Below, one piece after another: positions 53,075-63,735 of a DNA stretch of 64,000 bases. Source of the stretch: Tubulanus polymorphus (taxonomy: Eukaryota; Nemertea; Palaeonemertea; Tubulaniformes; Tubulanidae); NCBI RefSeq assembly GCF_964204645.1, contig NC_134029.1, positions 11,708,850 to 11,772,849 of the forward strand, given 5' to 3'. How positions within the stretch are numbered: the first letter of the stretch is position 1; the number at the start of each line of letters is the position of its first letter. The position numbers and the translations under genes were made by a program. The notes beneath the pieces were generated by a model. The model did no database searches. It had not been told where the DNA came from and was given only the letters and a program-made list of their open reading frames with translations.

Positions 53075-53840
53075 ATGAAGATTTTCTGAGATACAACTCA
53101 GGATTTCTTAAGAATTAGAAGTTATACGTATTGAATTGAGCTCAACATGCACAGAATGAATTGTTGTCGTATCATGGTCAGTTTGAAAAACGGATGAACG
53201 GATTTAGGCCTACTGTCTGGTCAAGACTTGGTCTTTGTGATTCGAGTTAAGTTAGAGATATCAGTATCATTCTGTTGTCACACAATTTGCAATGTCACAA
53301 AATACGTATGTCACCGTCTTGTCAGGCTGTCTGTATATTGAAGATTTTTTCTGAGATAGTACTCAGGATTTCTTAAGAATTAGAAGTTATACGTATTAAA
53401 TTGAGCTCAACATGCACAGAAAGAATTGTTGTTGTATCATGGTCAGTTTGAAAAACGGATGAAACATGAATTGAAGAGTCAATCCAGGTTTAATTGTTAG
53501 TATATCTATATTGATTTAATTTCAGAATGTATCGTCAATCACGAATCAAAGAGATTAAACGAATCCAGCACTAATCGTCATGAAATAAGATTCCAAATAA
53601 CAAGTGGCGAAACTCCTTGATTCTGATGCAGTGATGAGGTTTAAAGAGCTGGAATTTATGAATAACTACACGAGCGAGCATGCAATTGGAATTGAGATTG
53701 GATTTAGGCCTACTGTCTGGTCAAGACTTGGTCTTTGTGATTCGAGTTAAGTTAGAGATATCAGTATCATTCTGTTGTCACACAATTTGCAATGTCACAA
53801 AATACGTATGTCACCGTCTTGTCAGGCTGTCTGTATATTG
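53075..53840. repeat. duplicated A-B blocks
   Basis: Block A (53075-53199, 'ctcaggatttcttaagaatt') recurs at 53338-53462 and block B (53200-53340, 'ggatttaggcctactgtctg') at 53699-53840, at over 90% identity. A recent local duplication in non-coding DNA. Confidence 0.85.
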
Positions 53841-54418
53841 AATAAGATTTTGTACTAGAAGTGGACAATAAATATAGAATAGCAGTAAAAAGAGTTTGTC
53901 GTGATGGAATTGTATACTCAATTTCTAGCAAAAATCATGTTTGGTCCATGAGGAGAGGAAAATATTGCGAATATCCAGTTGATCTGAATTAGTGGTCTCT
54001 CCCAAGTCTGTCCCAACTCACTGTCTGTATCGAGAATATAAGTAGAGATGCTGCGGTGGAGCCAAATATCTGATCTCACAAAACACTGACAAGGAGTTCA
54101 AACTATTGTAAACTTTATTCAGACTTAAGTCATTTTCACATCATCATAAACACAACAATTCACTGAATACATTCCACATAATGATAAAGAAAGCATGTCC
54201 CCCTTCGGCCAAGTTCCTTCAGAATGACTATCACAGCTGAGCCCTTTTTCTTACCTACAAAAAGACTAAGTATCAATTGAGTTGTCTGAATTCCGAGTAA
54301 ATATCAGCGGATTAATTCGATACTTACAGCAATTAATGCATTTTCTTCGGTCTTTAAATTTCCTTACGTTTGCTGATTACAATTATGATTCATAGATTAT
54401 CAGCTGATTTACTGTAAT
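53841..54418. other. no gene seen
   Basis: Non-coding part of the 4.3-kb element, without recognised repeats. Confidence 0.4.
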
Positions 54419-55122
54419 CAGGGAAGTGTGATGAGATGGAATACGGACGCTTTTAATTGCCGGATGTAGGCTATTCAATTCAGCCCGTACATCAAAGGTT
54501 ACCGCAACAGCAGTAAGCTACGCTTATCGAGTGTGTGTTACCAGCTGAACACCAGTCAACATCAACTTTGATTTGGTCGCAGAACAACCCGCAATAGTTT
54601 TAGCCCGATAAATGTTCTGCGATCGATACTACGCATGCGCACTGCAGTTCATTGAACAACGTGGAAGTGGCTGTGTATACACATATTTTTCTTTAGAAAA
54701 TCGGTTGAAATTCAACAATTTCTCGTAAAATTTGTCCAAAAAGGTATGTATTTTTATTCTTCTATATCTCCGAAACCCGGTATCGGAACATTAAGTATTT
54801 ATATTGTGATTAAAGTCTGTTTTTATGTGTTAAACATATGTTTTTGCCAGTTCGTTCCGATTCCGGGTTTAGCGTTATTTGGGCCTTGAAGATGTCAAAT
54901 ATTTCGGCCCAGACTCGCGCAGCTTTCGTTTCTGACGTCATGTTGCTATGTTACGACACAAACATATACACGAAGTATGATCTTTAAAATGTGTATTTAC
55001 TACATAATAATGTTACTTAATAACGTTTACATTAGGCCTACAAGTTATTGTCCCCCATATAAACCAAGTTGCCTAAATAGCATCAGCAATCTCATTTAAT
55101 TAACCTTTTCTTGTTTTTAGTC

Positions 55123-55392
55123 ATGGATCTTTGTCGATTGTGTGGAAAAAATGCGAAACCTCCAGATCGTCGTCCTATCGATAAAAATAATTTCAAAAGC
55201 CATGTGAAGGAGTTGTTCAACATTGATTTTGATGATGATACTGAACCGTACCCGATATACATCTGTAATATGTGTCGTGTCAAATTACAAAAATGGCGTA
55301 AGAACAAAAACGTTAAAAAAACTGTCCCTGTGACTATCAAATTAAAACAATGGACATGTAAACCACTGGTTAATTCCAAGTCTGGACGGTGA
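55123..55392 (+). CDS. CRLCG zinc-finger protein, transposon-borne
   Basis: 90 residues from the ATG at 55123, right after a TTTTTAG acceptor-like site, so there may be an upstream exon. Four cysteines form two CxxC pairs: CRLCG at the start and ICNMC about 45 residues on, with a DDDTEPYPIY loop between. This resembles the N-terminal treble-clef fingers seen in ZAD-type and RAG1-like proteins, but the resemblance is short. The basic C-terminus could bind DNA. It lies in the 2.2-kb element. Function unknown. Confidence 0.5.
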   Translation: MDLCRLCGKNAKPPDRRPIDKNNFKSHVKELFNIDFDDDTEPYPIYICNMCRVKLQKWRKNKNVKKTVPVTIKLKQWTCKPLVNSKSGR

Positions 55393-55665
55393 CGTATTTG
55401 TAGTCAAAATTTTATCGATCGATTTTCCATAATGTACTGCTGCCATTCCATTTGAACTGAATTTAAATACTCGATGGTTAATCACTTCAGTCATAGCCTT
55501 TTCCAAATATATAGTGTTCCTGCGAAAATAATAATAATGATTATTATTTTAACATGTACTTATCTGGATTTTTTATATTATGTTTATATATTATTTTCTG
55601 TATTCGTTTATTATTTTATAACCTAAAAGGATTGTATTGATTATAAAAATAAATGTAAAAAATAC

Positions 55666-55956
55666 CTGTATGTGTGTTTTCTCGTGTTCAGATCGCAGTC
55701 TCTGGTCAGCTGAGCCTGAGAAGTACCTATATGAAAAATAAAAAGGAAAGAATAAAGTGCCTGCAATTAGGTGGAAACTATTCCGATATTTCATCGATTC
55801 AAAAGGAATAACACTCACTAGAATCGGCCGAATTAGTTGATCCTGATCCAGAGGATTCCCGTAATATTTCCGTATCGATCTGAACCAATTCGTCACTATC
55901 AAAGAATAGTTCGTCAAAATCGTCATCATTTATAATTTCGTTGACAACCGTTGCCA
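55666..55956 (-). CDS. two exons of an acidic protein, transposon-borne, partial
   Basis: Exon 1 is 55956-55819: ATG, MATVVNEIINDDDFDELFFD and an acidic, serine-rich stretch ending at a GTGAGT donor. Exon 2 is 55726-55666, between an ATAG acceptor and a GTATTT donor; the reading frame is kept across the junction. Further exons were not found, so the gene may be truncated. It runs toward the CRLCG gene. No domain recognised. Confidence 0.45.
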
Positions 55957-56035
55957 TTTTAATACAGCGGAAAGAACCGATATCACGATTGATAAAACAC
56001 TATATCCGTCTGAAGCGATGTAGAGAGAATCGCAC

Positions 56036-56115
56036 AATGATAACGAAAAAGTCCAAAAATGTTAGTAGTTTATTCGACGTTTCGTCTATGTCCTAATAGT
56101 CATCTTCAGAAATAA
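56036..56115 (-). repeat. Penelope-like terminal repeat fragment
   Basis: On minus: CTGAAGA, then CTAT...ATAG, then GAAACGTCGAATAAAC. This looks like the conserved end of Penelope-like elements, which often encodes a hammerhead ribozyme (CUGANGA, stem II, GAAA). Only this fragment is present; no reverse transcriptase nearby. Confidence 0.35.
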
Positions 56116-56960
56116 TGAATACTACAGAAATTATGAGATATATATACAATCCAGAGACTAAGAGACTAATTCAAGTAATCAGAGATGATACAAACTAAAG
56201 GAAAATTAACGTAGAAACAGTTACACGCTAAAACAGATTAAAGAGAAGCAGTTAAGAGACAAACTAGGGGGCACTTAAATTTAAGACAATTGTGAATACA
56301 AGTTGATCGACTGAAATTGATGAGGGGAAATCAGGTGTTGAGTTTAACCAGTTTACAGAGGAATTTTTAAATAAGTTTATTATGGGATGAAAAACCGATA
56401 TTCGGAAACAACTGAATTATTACGGGAGATTCCCGATCTCGTTGGTTATCGCTTATCGGCGCGTTACGTAACAAAGCGCTCGCCGACGAACCGTTATCGG
56501 CTTTAGGGCAATTACAACGCACATTCGACAAGAGCTGCACAATAGCGTCCGTATTCCATCTCATCACACTTCCCTGCTGTAATCAATCATTGCAGTGCGA
56601 TTTTGATATTACTCCTAGTTTCGCTTATTCGATAAGACGCCATTTTAACCCGGAAGTAACTCGATACTGACATGTTTGACATGCATCGAAAATGTAAAAT
56701 GGAGGATGGGATTAACCGGTCTCTAACTGAAGGTAGAGACCGGCAACCAGTCTAGTACAGCCATACACACGAGGCGCATTTGTTTGAAACCGGTTTGCAC
56801 AAACCGTTTCGGTTAGTAGGAAAATCGCATTTGTTCATAACGGTTTGCAAACCGGTTTTCATAAACCGTCGTCTTTGTTCACGCGTAAACCTAAACGGTT
56901 TGCGTAAACCGACCAAACCGTTCGCCGAGCGGTTTGCAAGACCAAACCGACTTTTCCAAC

Positions 56961-58573
56961 ATGGCGGTCCCCTTTGATTTGGTAATCGCTGATAAGAAAA
57001 TATCCACCGTAGCTGACTCTATGGACGCTTATAAATGGATCAGAGACAGTAACATTAAATAGTTTTATGCACGGAATATATATAATTCGTAAAATTATTT
57101 CTAATAGCGATTGTATGTGCTGTAATTCGCTCCATTGCATGCAATTCTATCTAAATTCAAAGTTAATTTATTGATAATGCTCATTAAACATCCTTATTTC
57201 AGATTCACCTGGTCATTGAACAAATTAAATCTGATTATGACTTCGCTGCATTACCTCCTGATGAAACAATTCACATAAGGGTTCCTGACGATATTTTGCC
57301 TGGTAATGGTAAGTGTTAAGTATGTTTAGAGTTGTTTAAGATGTAGTAAGCCTATCTATGATGTGAATAAAATAGTACCCAGTCAGTAGACTACTTTACT
57401 CCCAGTCCTGGCACTAATGCTATTGATTGCCATATGAATACCGGTATCGACATATGTTTAATCGTCATGAAAATGAGAAGTTTGAAATATTTTGTATAAA
57501 TCATTGCGTTTTATGTTACGTAGGACATATGTGATGAAAATAGATATGAATGCTCGACATAGTCATAGATCCTTTGTTAATTTGTTTCCTTTTTTTCCAG
57601 TTCACAAGAGACCAATTCAAACAGAAAATAATGTACGTGTATCTAATACAGATGAAATTACTGGTAACAGGCAAACAGTAAACAGTAAAACAACTGTGAA
57701 AAGTATTGATAGTGGTAAGTCTTTAATATATCAAATAGGCTACAGTCAGTAACCTTTCTTTTACTAAGTCATGTTATTGATCTTTGAATATTATAGCTAT
57801 ATTTTATGATTTTTGTTATAGGGGACATCTTTCATTGATCATCCGTGCTTTATCAATATTTTTAGCCCATTATTAGTCTTGCTAAGAAAAACAGAATATG
57901 CCTAAATTTGTTAGTTTTTTCTGAACAATATCATATTAAATTTTTTATTTCCAGACAAACAACAAATGCCTGATAATGCTGTTAAGCTAATCATTCACCT
58001 TCGTACAGAAATGGATGAGGACTTTAGTAAAATGGGGAAGAAGAAGCGTCCACTTTGGGAAAAAATTGCTGAAAAATTGGAAGAAGAAAAGAAGAAGGTT
58101 ATATATATATATATACTTGGGAGCAGATTAAAGCTAAATGGAACAATTTGGTTCATATGTACAAACAAACCTGTGATAAAAACAATCAAACTGGGAACTC
58201 CCCTGCAACGTGTAAATTTTTCGATGAGTTGGACAATATCCTAGGCTCCAAGCCCAACGCCCGTCCTGATTTCACTGTCTCTGCATTTGAAAATCTCAAC
58301 AATAATGATATTGAAGAGAGTGACATTAGTACTAGTGATGATCCTTCAGATTTATTCCCCCAGAACCCCCCAAAGCGCAAAAGGCCAAATAAACGGACGC
58401 AGGAGTTACATCATATTTTGGCGGATTATGAAAAAGTAAGGCGAGAAGAACACCAAGAAATTATGACTGAGATGAAAAAGGAACATGAACAGTTTTTGAA
58501 ACTAGAAAATCATAGAACTGAAATCGAGAAGGAAAAAGTCCAGGTGCTCAAAGAATTATTTAAAAAGTTGTAG
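56961..58573 (+). pseudogene. Harbinger Myb/SANT-like DNA-binding protein, frameshifted
   Basis: Multi-exon gene. Supported exons: 57203-57308, 57601-57714 and 57955-58573, joined in consistent phase with GTAAGT/CAG signals. A first exon from the ATG at 56961 (MAVPFDL...) is likely, with an uncertain donor. The last exon holds the Myb/SANT-like trihelix (LIIHLRTEMDEDF, LWEKIAEKLEEE, WNNLVHMYKQ), an acidic linker, a KRKRPNKR basic patch that could be a nuclear signal, and a coiled coil (EHQEIMTEMKKEHEQFLKLE). A (TA)n tract at 58100-58115 shifts the frame between the second and third helices. In the family, this protein helps the transposase enter the nucleus and bind the ends. Confidence 0.8.
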
Positions 58574-59480
58574 GATAAACAGTCGAGTTAGGGCTAAAGA
58601 AAATGATACCTTGTTTCTCCTAATCAGCCGGGTCATTTTTTATATTGCAATAAAATTTGTAATCAGTTTTCATTTTTATAACTGCCGGGTCCTATCATGG
58701 TTTAATAATAGTATTGTACAGGGTAGATAGGCAGCTGGCTGGGTCAATTTTTTTAGCTCAGCAAAGAGGAGAAACAATGTATCAAATTCTTTAGCCTAGG
58801 ATTGGTGTATTTAGTTTTGAAGTGATTTCTTTTACATTTTTCTACGAGTGTTCAGTAATTGGTCAAATCTTACCTAGAAGCTCAAGTGATATAGTATCTA
58901 GTAGATTTTACTAATGCATACATGATATTGTACAATGAAGATCTCAGGAAATTAACAAGTTTTGTTGTTCTGTTAATCACTGTCAAGATGGCGGTATAAG
59001 AGAGCATTTAAGACATTTGGGGCTCACATTTATAATTTATAAGTTTTTGTTTATAATAAACGATTTTATTAGGCCAGCCGTAGGCTGAGCCTATTACTAT
59101 ACAAATGGAGCGAATTTAAATGACATGGTTTCCACACAAAAGGCTCTTTTGCTTGCCAAGTGATGGCATATTCGAACAAATCACGTATTTAAGCGTAATC
59201 CATTCTCGGAATCGTAGCGAGCAGAATTTTGAAATAGGGTCTCATAAAAATGTTTTCTGCATTTTTCACGAAAGTTAAATCGGGAAAATTTCAATTTTTA
59301 TCAGCCAATCAGGAAGTTGTGTCTTCCCTGTGATTGGTTTATCTGAAAATATCAGCAGCTGTTCACGTGAATTATCGCGATTTCATTACTGGCGCTTTTG
59401 CGCATGACGTCATGTATCAACAAGCGACAATACTTCCGCGTTCGCTACGTTTTCGCTGATTGGCCCATTTACTGGGAAAT
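58574..59480. other. no gene seen
   Basis: Harbinger interior. A 'gccagccgtaggctgagcc' repeat starts at about 59071; nothing coding. Confidence 0.4.
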
Positions 59481-60485
59481 TCCACAGAAGCCTAATGTGG
59501 TTTGTTACAAGCGCTGTGATTGGCCCGACCCGATTCTGGCATGGCTTTAGCTTAGTGGGTTCGAATCCCTTGACGGGTGAAGATGATGGATCCTATCAAT
59601 ATCTATTGAAACAAATAAGTTTCCCGGTTGGGCAGCCGCGGATATCTACCGGAAGTGTTCCGGTTCGATATTTCGGGGTTTCTTTGAATTTTGGAGTGAT
59701 ATTGAAATCCGGTAAATACCAGAGGTAGATTGTGAAAACCCATTGCATGATATTTGTATTACTTAATCAACGAAAAGCGTCGGGGCCGCGCCAGGAGTTT
59801 TCGTGATTCAAGTAGCGCAATAGCCTACTTCTTCGTGTTCGTCCACCTCAATTTTCACTCCGCCGATCTCTGACACGGCTCTGTCCCCGTCGGCGCTGTG
59901 ATTGCACTTTCGTACCACCAAACTTTTTTATTTCTATATCAGGGAGGTCTGGAGAATAAAAAAAGTCAAAATTTGGATATCACATAGGCCTGATTTCATC
60001 GAATAAGTCGACCATGGTCGTTACGTTTCCGTACTTATTACCACCTAAAACCGTCTGAACAATTTTGTCACAACCAACATTTCGTTTACAGAAATCAGGT
60101 GTTCACGTGAATCCGCGGTATCGTCTACTGTTTTACTTCCGGGTTTTATTTTAAGATTTAAAATTGTATTTCAAGATCGATTTCTATGAAATCTTTAGTT
60201 GATTTGGTGTTAGGGAGGAATTTTTATTTGCTCTACAGAAAATTCATCCTTGACAATTGCGCAAGGTTCGCGAAAAAAAGGTTTTACCAAATCGGGTGTA
60301 TGACCTTGATATGCTAATTAGCCATGTGCCCGAATTGAAAATTCAATCAAATTTTATTCTGCCAAAAAATGTTAAATACAATTCGCTTTCCGAGAGTTAA
60401 TGGTATGCTGCATGGAACAAAGTTGTTTTGAGATGGGTCTTGAAGCTACTGAGGTCGAGAGATAACCATCTAGATAGTTCGTGAG
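59481..60485. repeat. SINE-like tail (59555-59600) and non-coding DNA
   Basis: 'gtgggttcgaatcccttgac' then 'gggtgaagatgatgg' contains a tRNA B-box (GGTTCGAATCC) and matches 63318-63350 in reverse complement. Only the 3' half of a tRNA-related unit is recognisable. The remainder shows no gene. Confidence 0.45.
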
Positions 60486-61160
60486 AGTTCCAAAGTTTTG
60501 AAGACGCTTCAAGGTAATGTCTTGATATTTGTTTTATACGTGTATCTACCCTAGACACATCTTCAGGCCAAAAACTGGCCCTGTCAGATTCAAGATGGCC
60601 GACTGGCAGCCATTGTTGTTCGCCAAAATCAGCACTTTTTACACATTTTCGAAGTTTTCGAGGGAAATTTTGAAGACACTTTTATCAATAACCTTGATCA
60701 TTCGTATATATTTGTATCCCCCGAGGACCCATCGGCATGAGAAAAATTGAGTCGATCGGACTCAAGATGGCCGTACTGTGACCTTTTTTGTTCCCAAAAA
60801 TGTCAATTTTGGCCTGAATTCTGAGTACTGTAGCTTTCTAATGGTGCGCCATGTTTCATTGCAATTTGTAATGGGTATTCTTTGGAAAGGGATCTTTTAT
60901 ATCCGAGAGGGTATTTTTGACCAGGCAATTATGACGCACTTGGCAGCCATCTTGGGGTCATCAGTACTCATTCGTAGGTGGAAAAAAAGTTTTTCCACAT
61001 AATTGATACTTAAGCATATTTTGCTACTATAATCAATTGGAAAGTTGTAGCTCATGACATGTTCTATGATCGAGGTGAGTTTCAAGCTCATTGGTTTTTT
61101 TTATGGCCACCAGGGGGCGTTGAACTATACAATAACTTAGTATTTCTATATTACATTCGT
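60486..61160. repeat. dispersed repeat, relative of 43262-43830 and of the 2220 array
   Basis: 60490-60955 matches 43350-43760 ('tctaccctagacacatcttc', 'gactggcagccattgttgtt'). 60957-61150 matches one unit of the array at 2220-2400, including the sequence interrupted by the BEL LTR. Confidence 0.75.
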
Positions 61161-61469
61161 TCCTGCTGTCTGTGTTAACACACGATTTTACTATGTAAAT
61201 GATATTGAACAGGGAGTGTATATTGATAAATATAACCCACAGATTACATCATTTATAAAAAGCAAATCTGACAGGCTGGCCATTGTGCCCCTTGGGGCTC
61301 TTGTTTAAGTTTTATATCAGATGTGTTTATTATTTCCTTCAACATTTTGTGTTTTTCTGTAAGGAGAGCCTCATGTGTTGGATGTAGACATAAAATTGAA
61401 ATATTGTGGTTTATCTTAACATTGTACGGACCTTGGTTTCCCAAGATTAACCCTATTGGATTGTTCATT

Positions 61470-61625
61470 TAACCTCACGACGGGACCACAGCCTTTGAAG
61501 AGTCACCCGCACACTGTAAGCAGCCCCAGCAGGACTCGAACCCACTTGTCACTCGCCACTTATAGTACACCAGCATTACGCCTTATTCAAGTCAGCTACC
61601 AAGGCCGCGCTCTTGTTCACCAATT
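61470..61625 (-). repeat. tRNA-derived SINE-like sequence
   Basis: On minus, TAGCTGACTTG resembles an A box and GGTTCGAGTCC (61532-61542) is an exact B-box consensus, about 55 bp apart. This fits an internal RNA polymerase III promoter of a tRNA-derived SINE. It does not fold as a normal tRNA by eye. Confidence 0.45.
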
Positions 61626-61895
61626 TATCATTCCTCTTGTCCTCAAGTCAAATCAAATAGGAATCTCTGGTTGAAAATAGAATGCATCATAGAATAAAAA
61701 CTAACCATTAAATTTTATTTCTAAGAGATTTATTGAACCAATTTCTGGGACAAATCTAATAACAAAACCACATGTTGAGTGACTGGTTCTATGGAAATGT
61801 CTGCATCAATATTTAAGTACAAATTTACAAATTGAATCAAAACAAGAGATAAAACTTTAATTTCCATTGGGAAAATCTTCATTTTTAGTATGTCA

Positions 61896-63196
61896 TTACA
61901 AACCAGTATTAAGTAGTACAGATATAATATCTCTTTTCTGTCGCCCATTTACAGATTCTCCTTCCATTTCACATAACACTGGTACATTATTCTCCTGCAT
62001 GTTATGCAAGCCCTCTTGCATATAATCCTCAAATTCTCCGTCAGTTAACATGCAAATGTTGTGAAGTACAAAACAAATACTAATGAAGTTCATCATCCGT
62101 TCCATGTCGCTCATATCTATATATTTCAAACGTCGGAATCGGCCTTTTGAAATACCAAAAGTATGTTCAACCCTCATGCGTGTTGAGCTATGTTTGAAAT
62201 TGAAATTTTTCTGTATTCTGGTTAGATTGCCAGTATCTTTGAATGGGGTAATAAGGACACTGCCCAGAGAATACGCAGAATCTCCAAGTAAATGACTGTT
62301 AAGAGGAAATATACTTTCTTGGTTATCAGTACTTTCGATTGCATGCCATAAGGGAGAATTTCGAAAAACACGAGAATCATGGGTTGATCCAGGCCAACCA
62401 GTATAAACGTCAATAAATTGATAGTCACTATCACAGATAGCACATACGTTTATGGAATAAAACTTTTTTCGATTGATGTATGCTTCTGGACTCTTAACTG
62501 GTGCCTTTATTGGTATGTGCGTGCCGTCCACAGCGCCTAAAACTTTCGGGAAACCTTGAAGTCATTCGAAACCCGCAAATATTTCTTTCGTACGTTCCAA
62601 TGATGGCCACTTTATAACCTTTTGGCATGACATGTCTAACCACACAGGCAGATACCTTACCTGAAAAAAAAACAAAATACAACAAATGATTATTACATTA
62701 CAATTATAAATTTTCCATCAAAACTAGTTTCAAACGACTCACCGATAATTTAATGCACGGATGCTTCACACACGCCAAACATGTCAGCAATATGCATGAG
62801 TGTTGCCTGTGTTCCTGCATAATATAAGTAAACAAGTAGTTTTTCCACGGGTTTATTTCGTGTACCACTTTCGATGATGTACGGTCCAACATACTCCAAA
62901 ACCCTATCAAATGTTTCACGAGTCATTCTAAAACGTAGCCTAAAGTCCTCTGGCAGATATCTACTTACTGTAACGTCACAGTAATTTGTAATCCGATTTA
63001 CAGTTCTCCTCTTTTTGTGTTTAACACTCTCAAAAACATTTATCAGAACACAAGCTGGGGTCGATGACGAACGTTTTAGAAGCGTATTTTGATAACGGTT
63101 TGAACGAATACTGCTATTGGTCACAGAACCAACAGAGGAAGACAATTCAGCTATCGACAAAACGCAGATGATTTTCTTCTCGCTATCATCGACCAT
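61896..63196 (-). pseudogene. PIF/Harbinger DDE transposase (HARBI1-like), broken
   Basis: Exon 1 is 63196-62743, intron 62742-62661 (GTGAGT...CAG), exon 2 is 62660-61896. The N-terminal helical region has RMTRETFDRVLEYVGPYI and LLVYLYYAGTQATLMHIADMFGV. The DDE nuclease has AVDGTHIPI (first D), GDSAY (second D) and RVEHTFGISKGRFR (E). All three acidic residues are present. Lesions: a frame change near the end of exon 1 (about 62755) and an in-frame TGA at 62562-62564, just upstream of the first D. It would cut and paste the element. Inactive as it stands. Confidence 0.85.
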
Positions 63197-63312
63197 TTTG
63201 AATACCCCACACAGTAAACCGTCGCATTTGTTCACACTACGGCAAACCGGTTTGTGACGTAATAAACCGAAATAAACCAGTTTGTGCAAACCGCTTTCAA
63301 ACAAATGCGCCT

Positions 63313-63600
63313 ACGGTATCTTCACCCTTCAAGTGATTCGAACCCACAACGCTAAAGCTGTTCGCCGAACGCTAGAGCTGTTCGCTGGTGGAAGCGAGTT
63401 CGGGAGTGATACCGGACCCCTGGCAAGCGAGGATGTACACACGTGTCTGTTTAAAGAACATACCTTTAACCGCCCTTTGGTTTTTTTCTTTTCGGGTGAA
63501 ATATAGAATCCAGTCCGAGTCTGAGCTGATACCGTATCGAAATTACTTTAAGGTTCGAGCGCCAAAATGTACAGACAAAAGTACATTATTTCAGGCCAAG
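63313..63600. repeat. SINE-like tRNA fragment in right flank of Harbinger
   Basis: On minus, GGGTTCGAATCACTTGAAGG at 63327-63346 is a B-box-bearing unit related to 59560-59595. The transposon inserted right next to it. A 'gctagagctgttcg' duplication follows (63350-63385). Confidence 0.45.
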
Positions 63601-63619
63601 ACACTGAGGGATAGCGGGC

Positions 63620-63735
63620 CTTTTTTCGCGCGAGAAAACAAAACATTTTGGTTTTCTCGCGCGAGAATTCAAAACTTTTTGAATTCTCGCGCGAGAAACC
63701 CAAACTTTTTGAATTCTCGCGCGAGAAAACAAAAA
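63620..63735. repeat. tandem TTCTCGCGCGAGAA palindrome array
   Basis: Four perfect or near-perfect 14-bp palindromes spaced about 31 bp, separated by AT-rich 'ttcaaaactttttgaa'-type spacers that are themselves palindromic. The build resembles the 31-bp satellite at 40650. The open frame through it is repeat-driven. Confidence 0.85.

Larger units (their letters stand above)
54419..56576. mobile_element. 2.2-kb TIR transposon of unknown superfamily
   Basis: Perfect 33-bp TIRs beginning CAGGGAAGTGTGATGAGATG, flanked by CTGTAAT at 54412-54418 and 56577-56583. The CAGGG end is hAT-like, but 7 bp is one short of the hAT duplication. It carries two convergent small genes and no catalytic domain that I recognise. 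Confidence 0.75.
52427..56754. mobile_element. 4.3-kb TAGACTGG-family DNA transposon with 9-bp TSD
   Basis: Ends TAGACTGG...CCAGTCTA, flanked by GTACAGCCA at 52418-52426 and 56755-56763. The left end matches the MITE at 48830. It contains an internal duplication (53075-53840) and a second transposon (54419-56576). No transposase of its own is visible, so it looks non-autonomous. Confidence 0.7.
56772..63312. mobile_element. PIF/Harbinger transposon, 6.5 kb
   Basis: TIRs start AGGCGCATTTGTTTGAAA at 56772 and end in the complement at 63312, flanked by ACG (56769-56771, 63313-63315), a 3-bp duplication as expected for the superfamily. Subterminal GGTTTGCAAACC-like palindromes at both ends. It has the two-gene set typical of Harbinger: a Myb-like protein (plus) and a DDE transposase (minus). 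Several repeats have inserted between the two genes. Both genes are damaged. Confidence 0.88.

Noticed and set aside
61470-61625. Functional tRNA gene
   Set aside because: Only A-box-like and B-box matches; the arms do not fold as a tRNA and the distance is too long. A SINE fits better.
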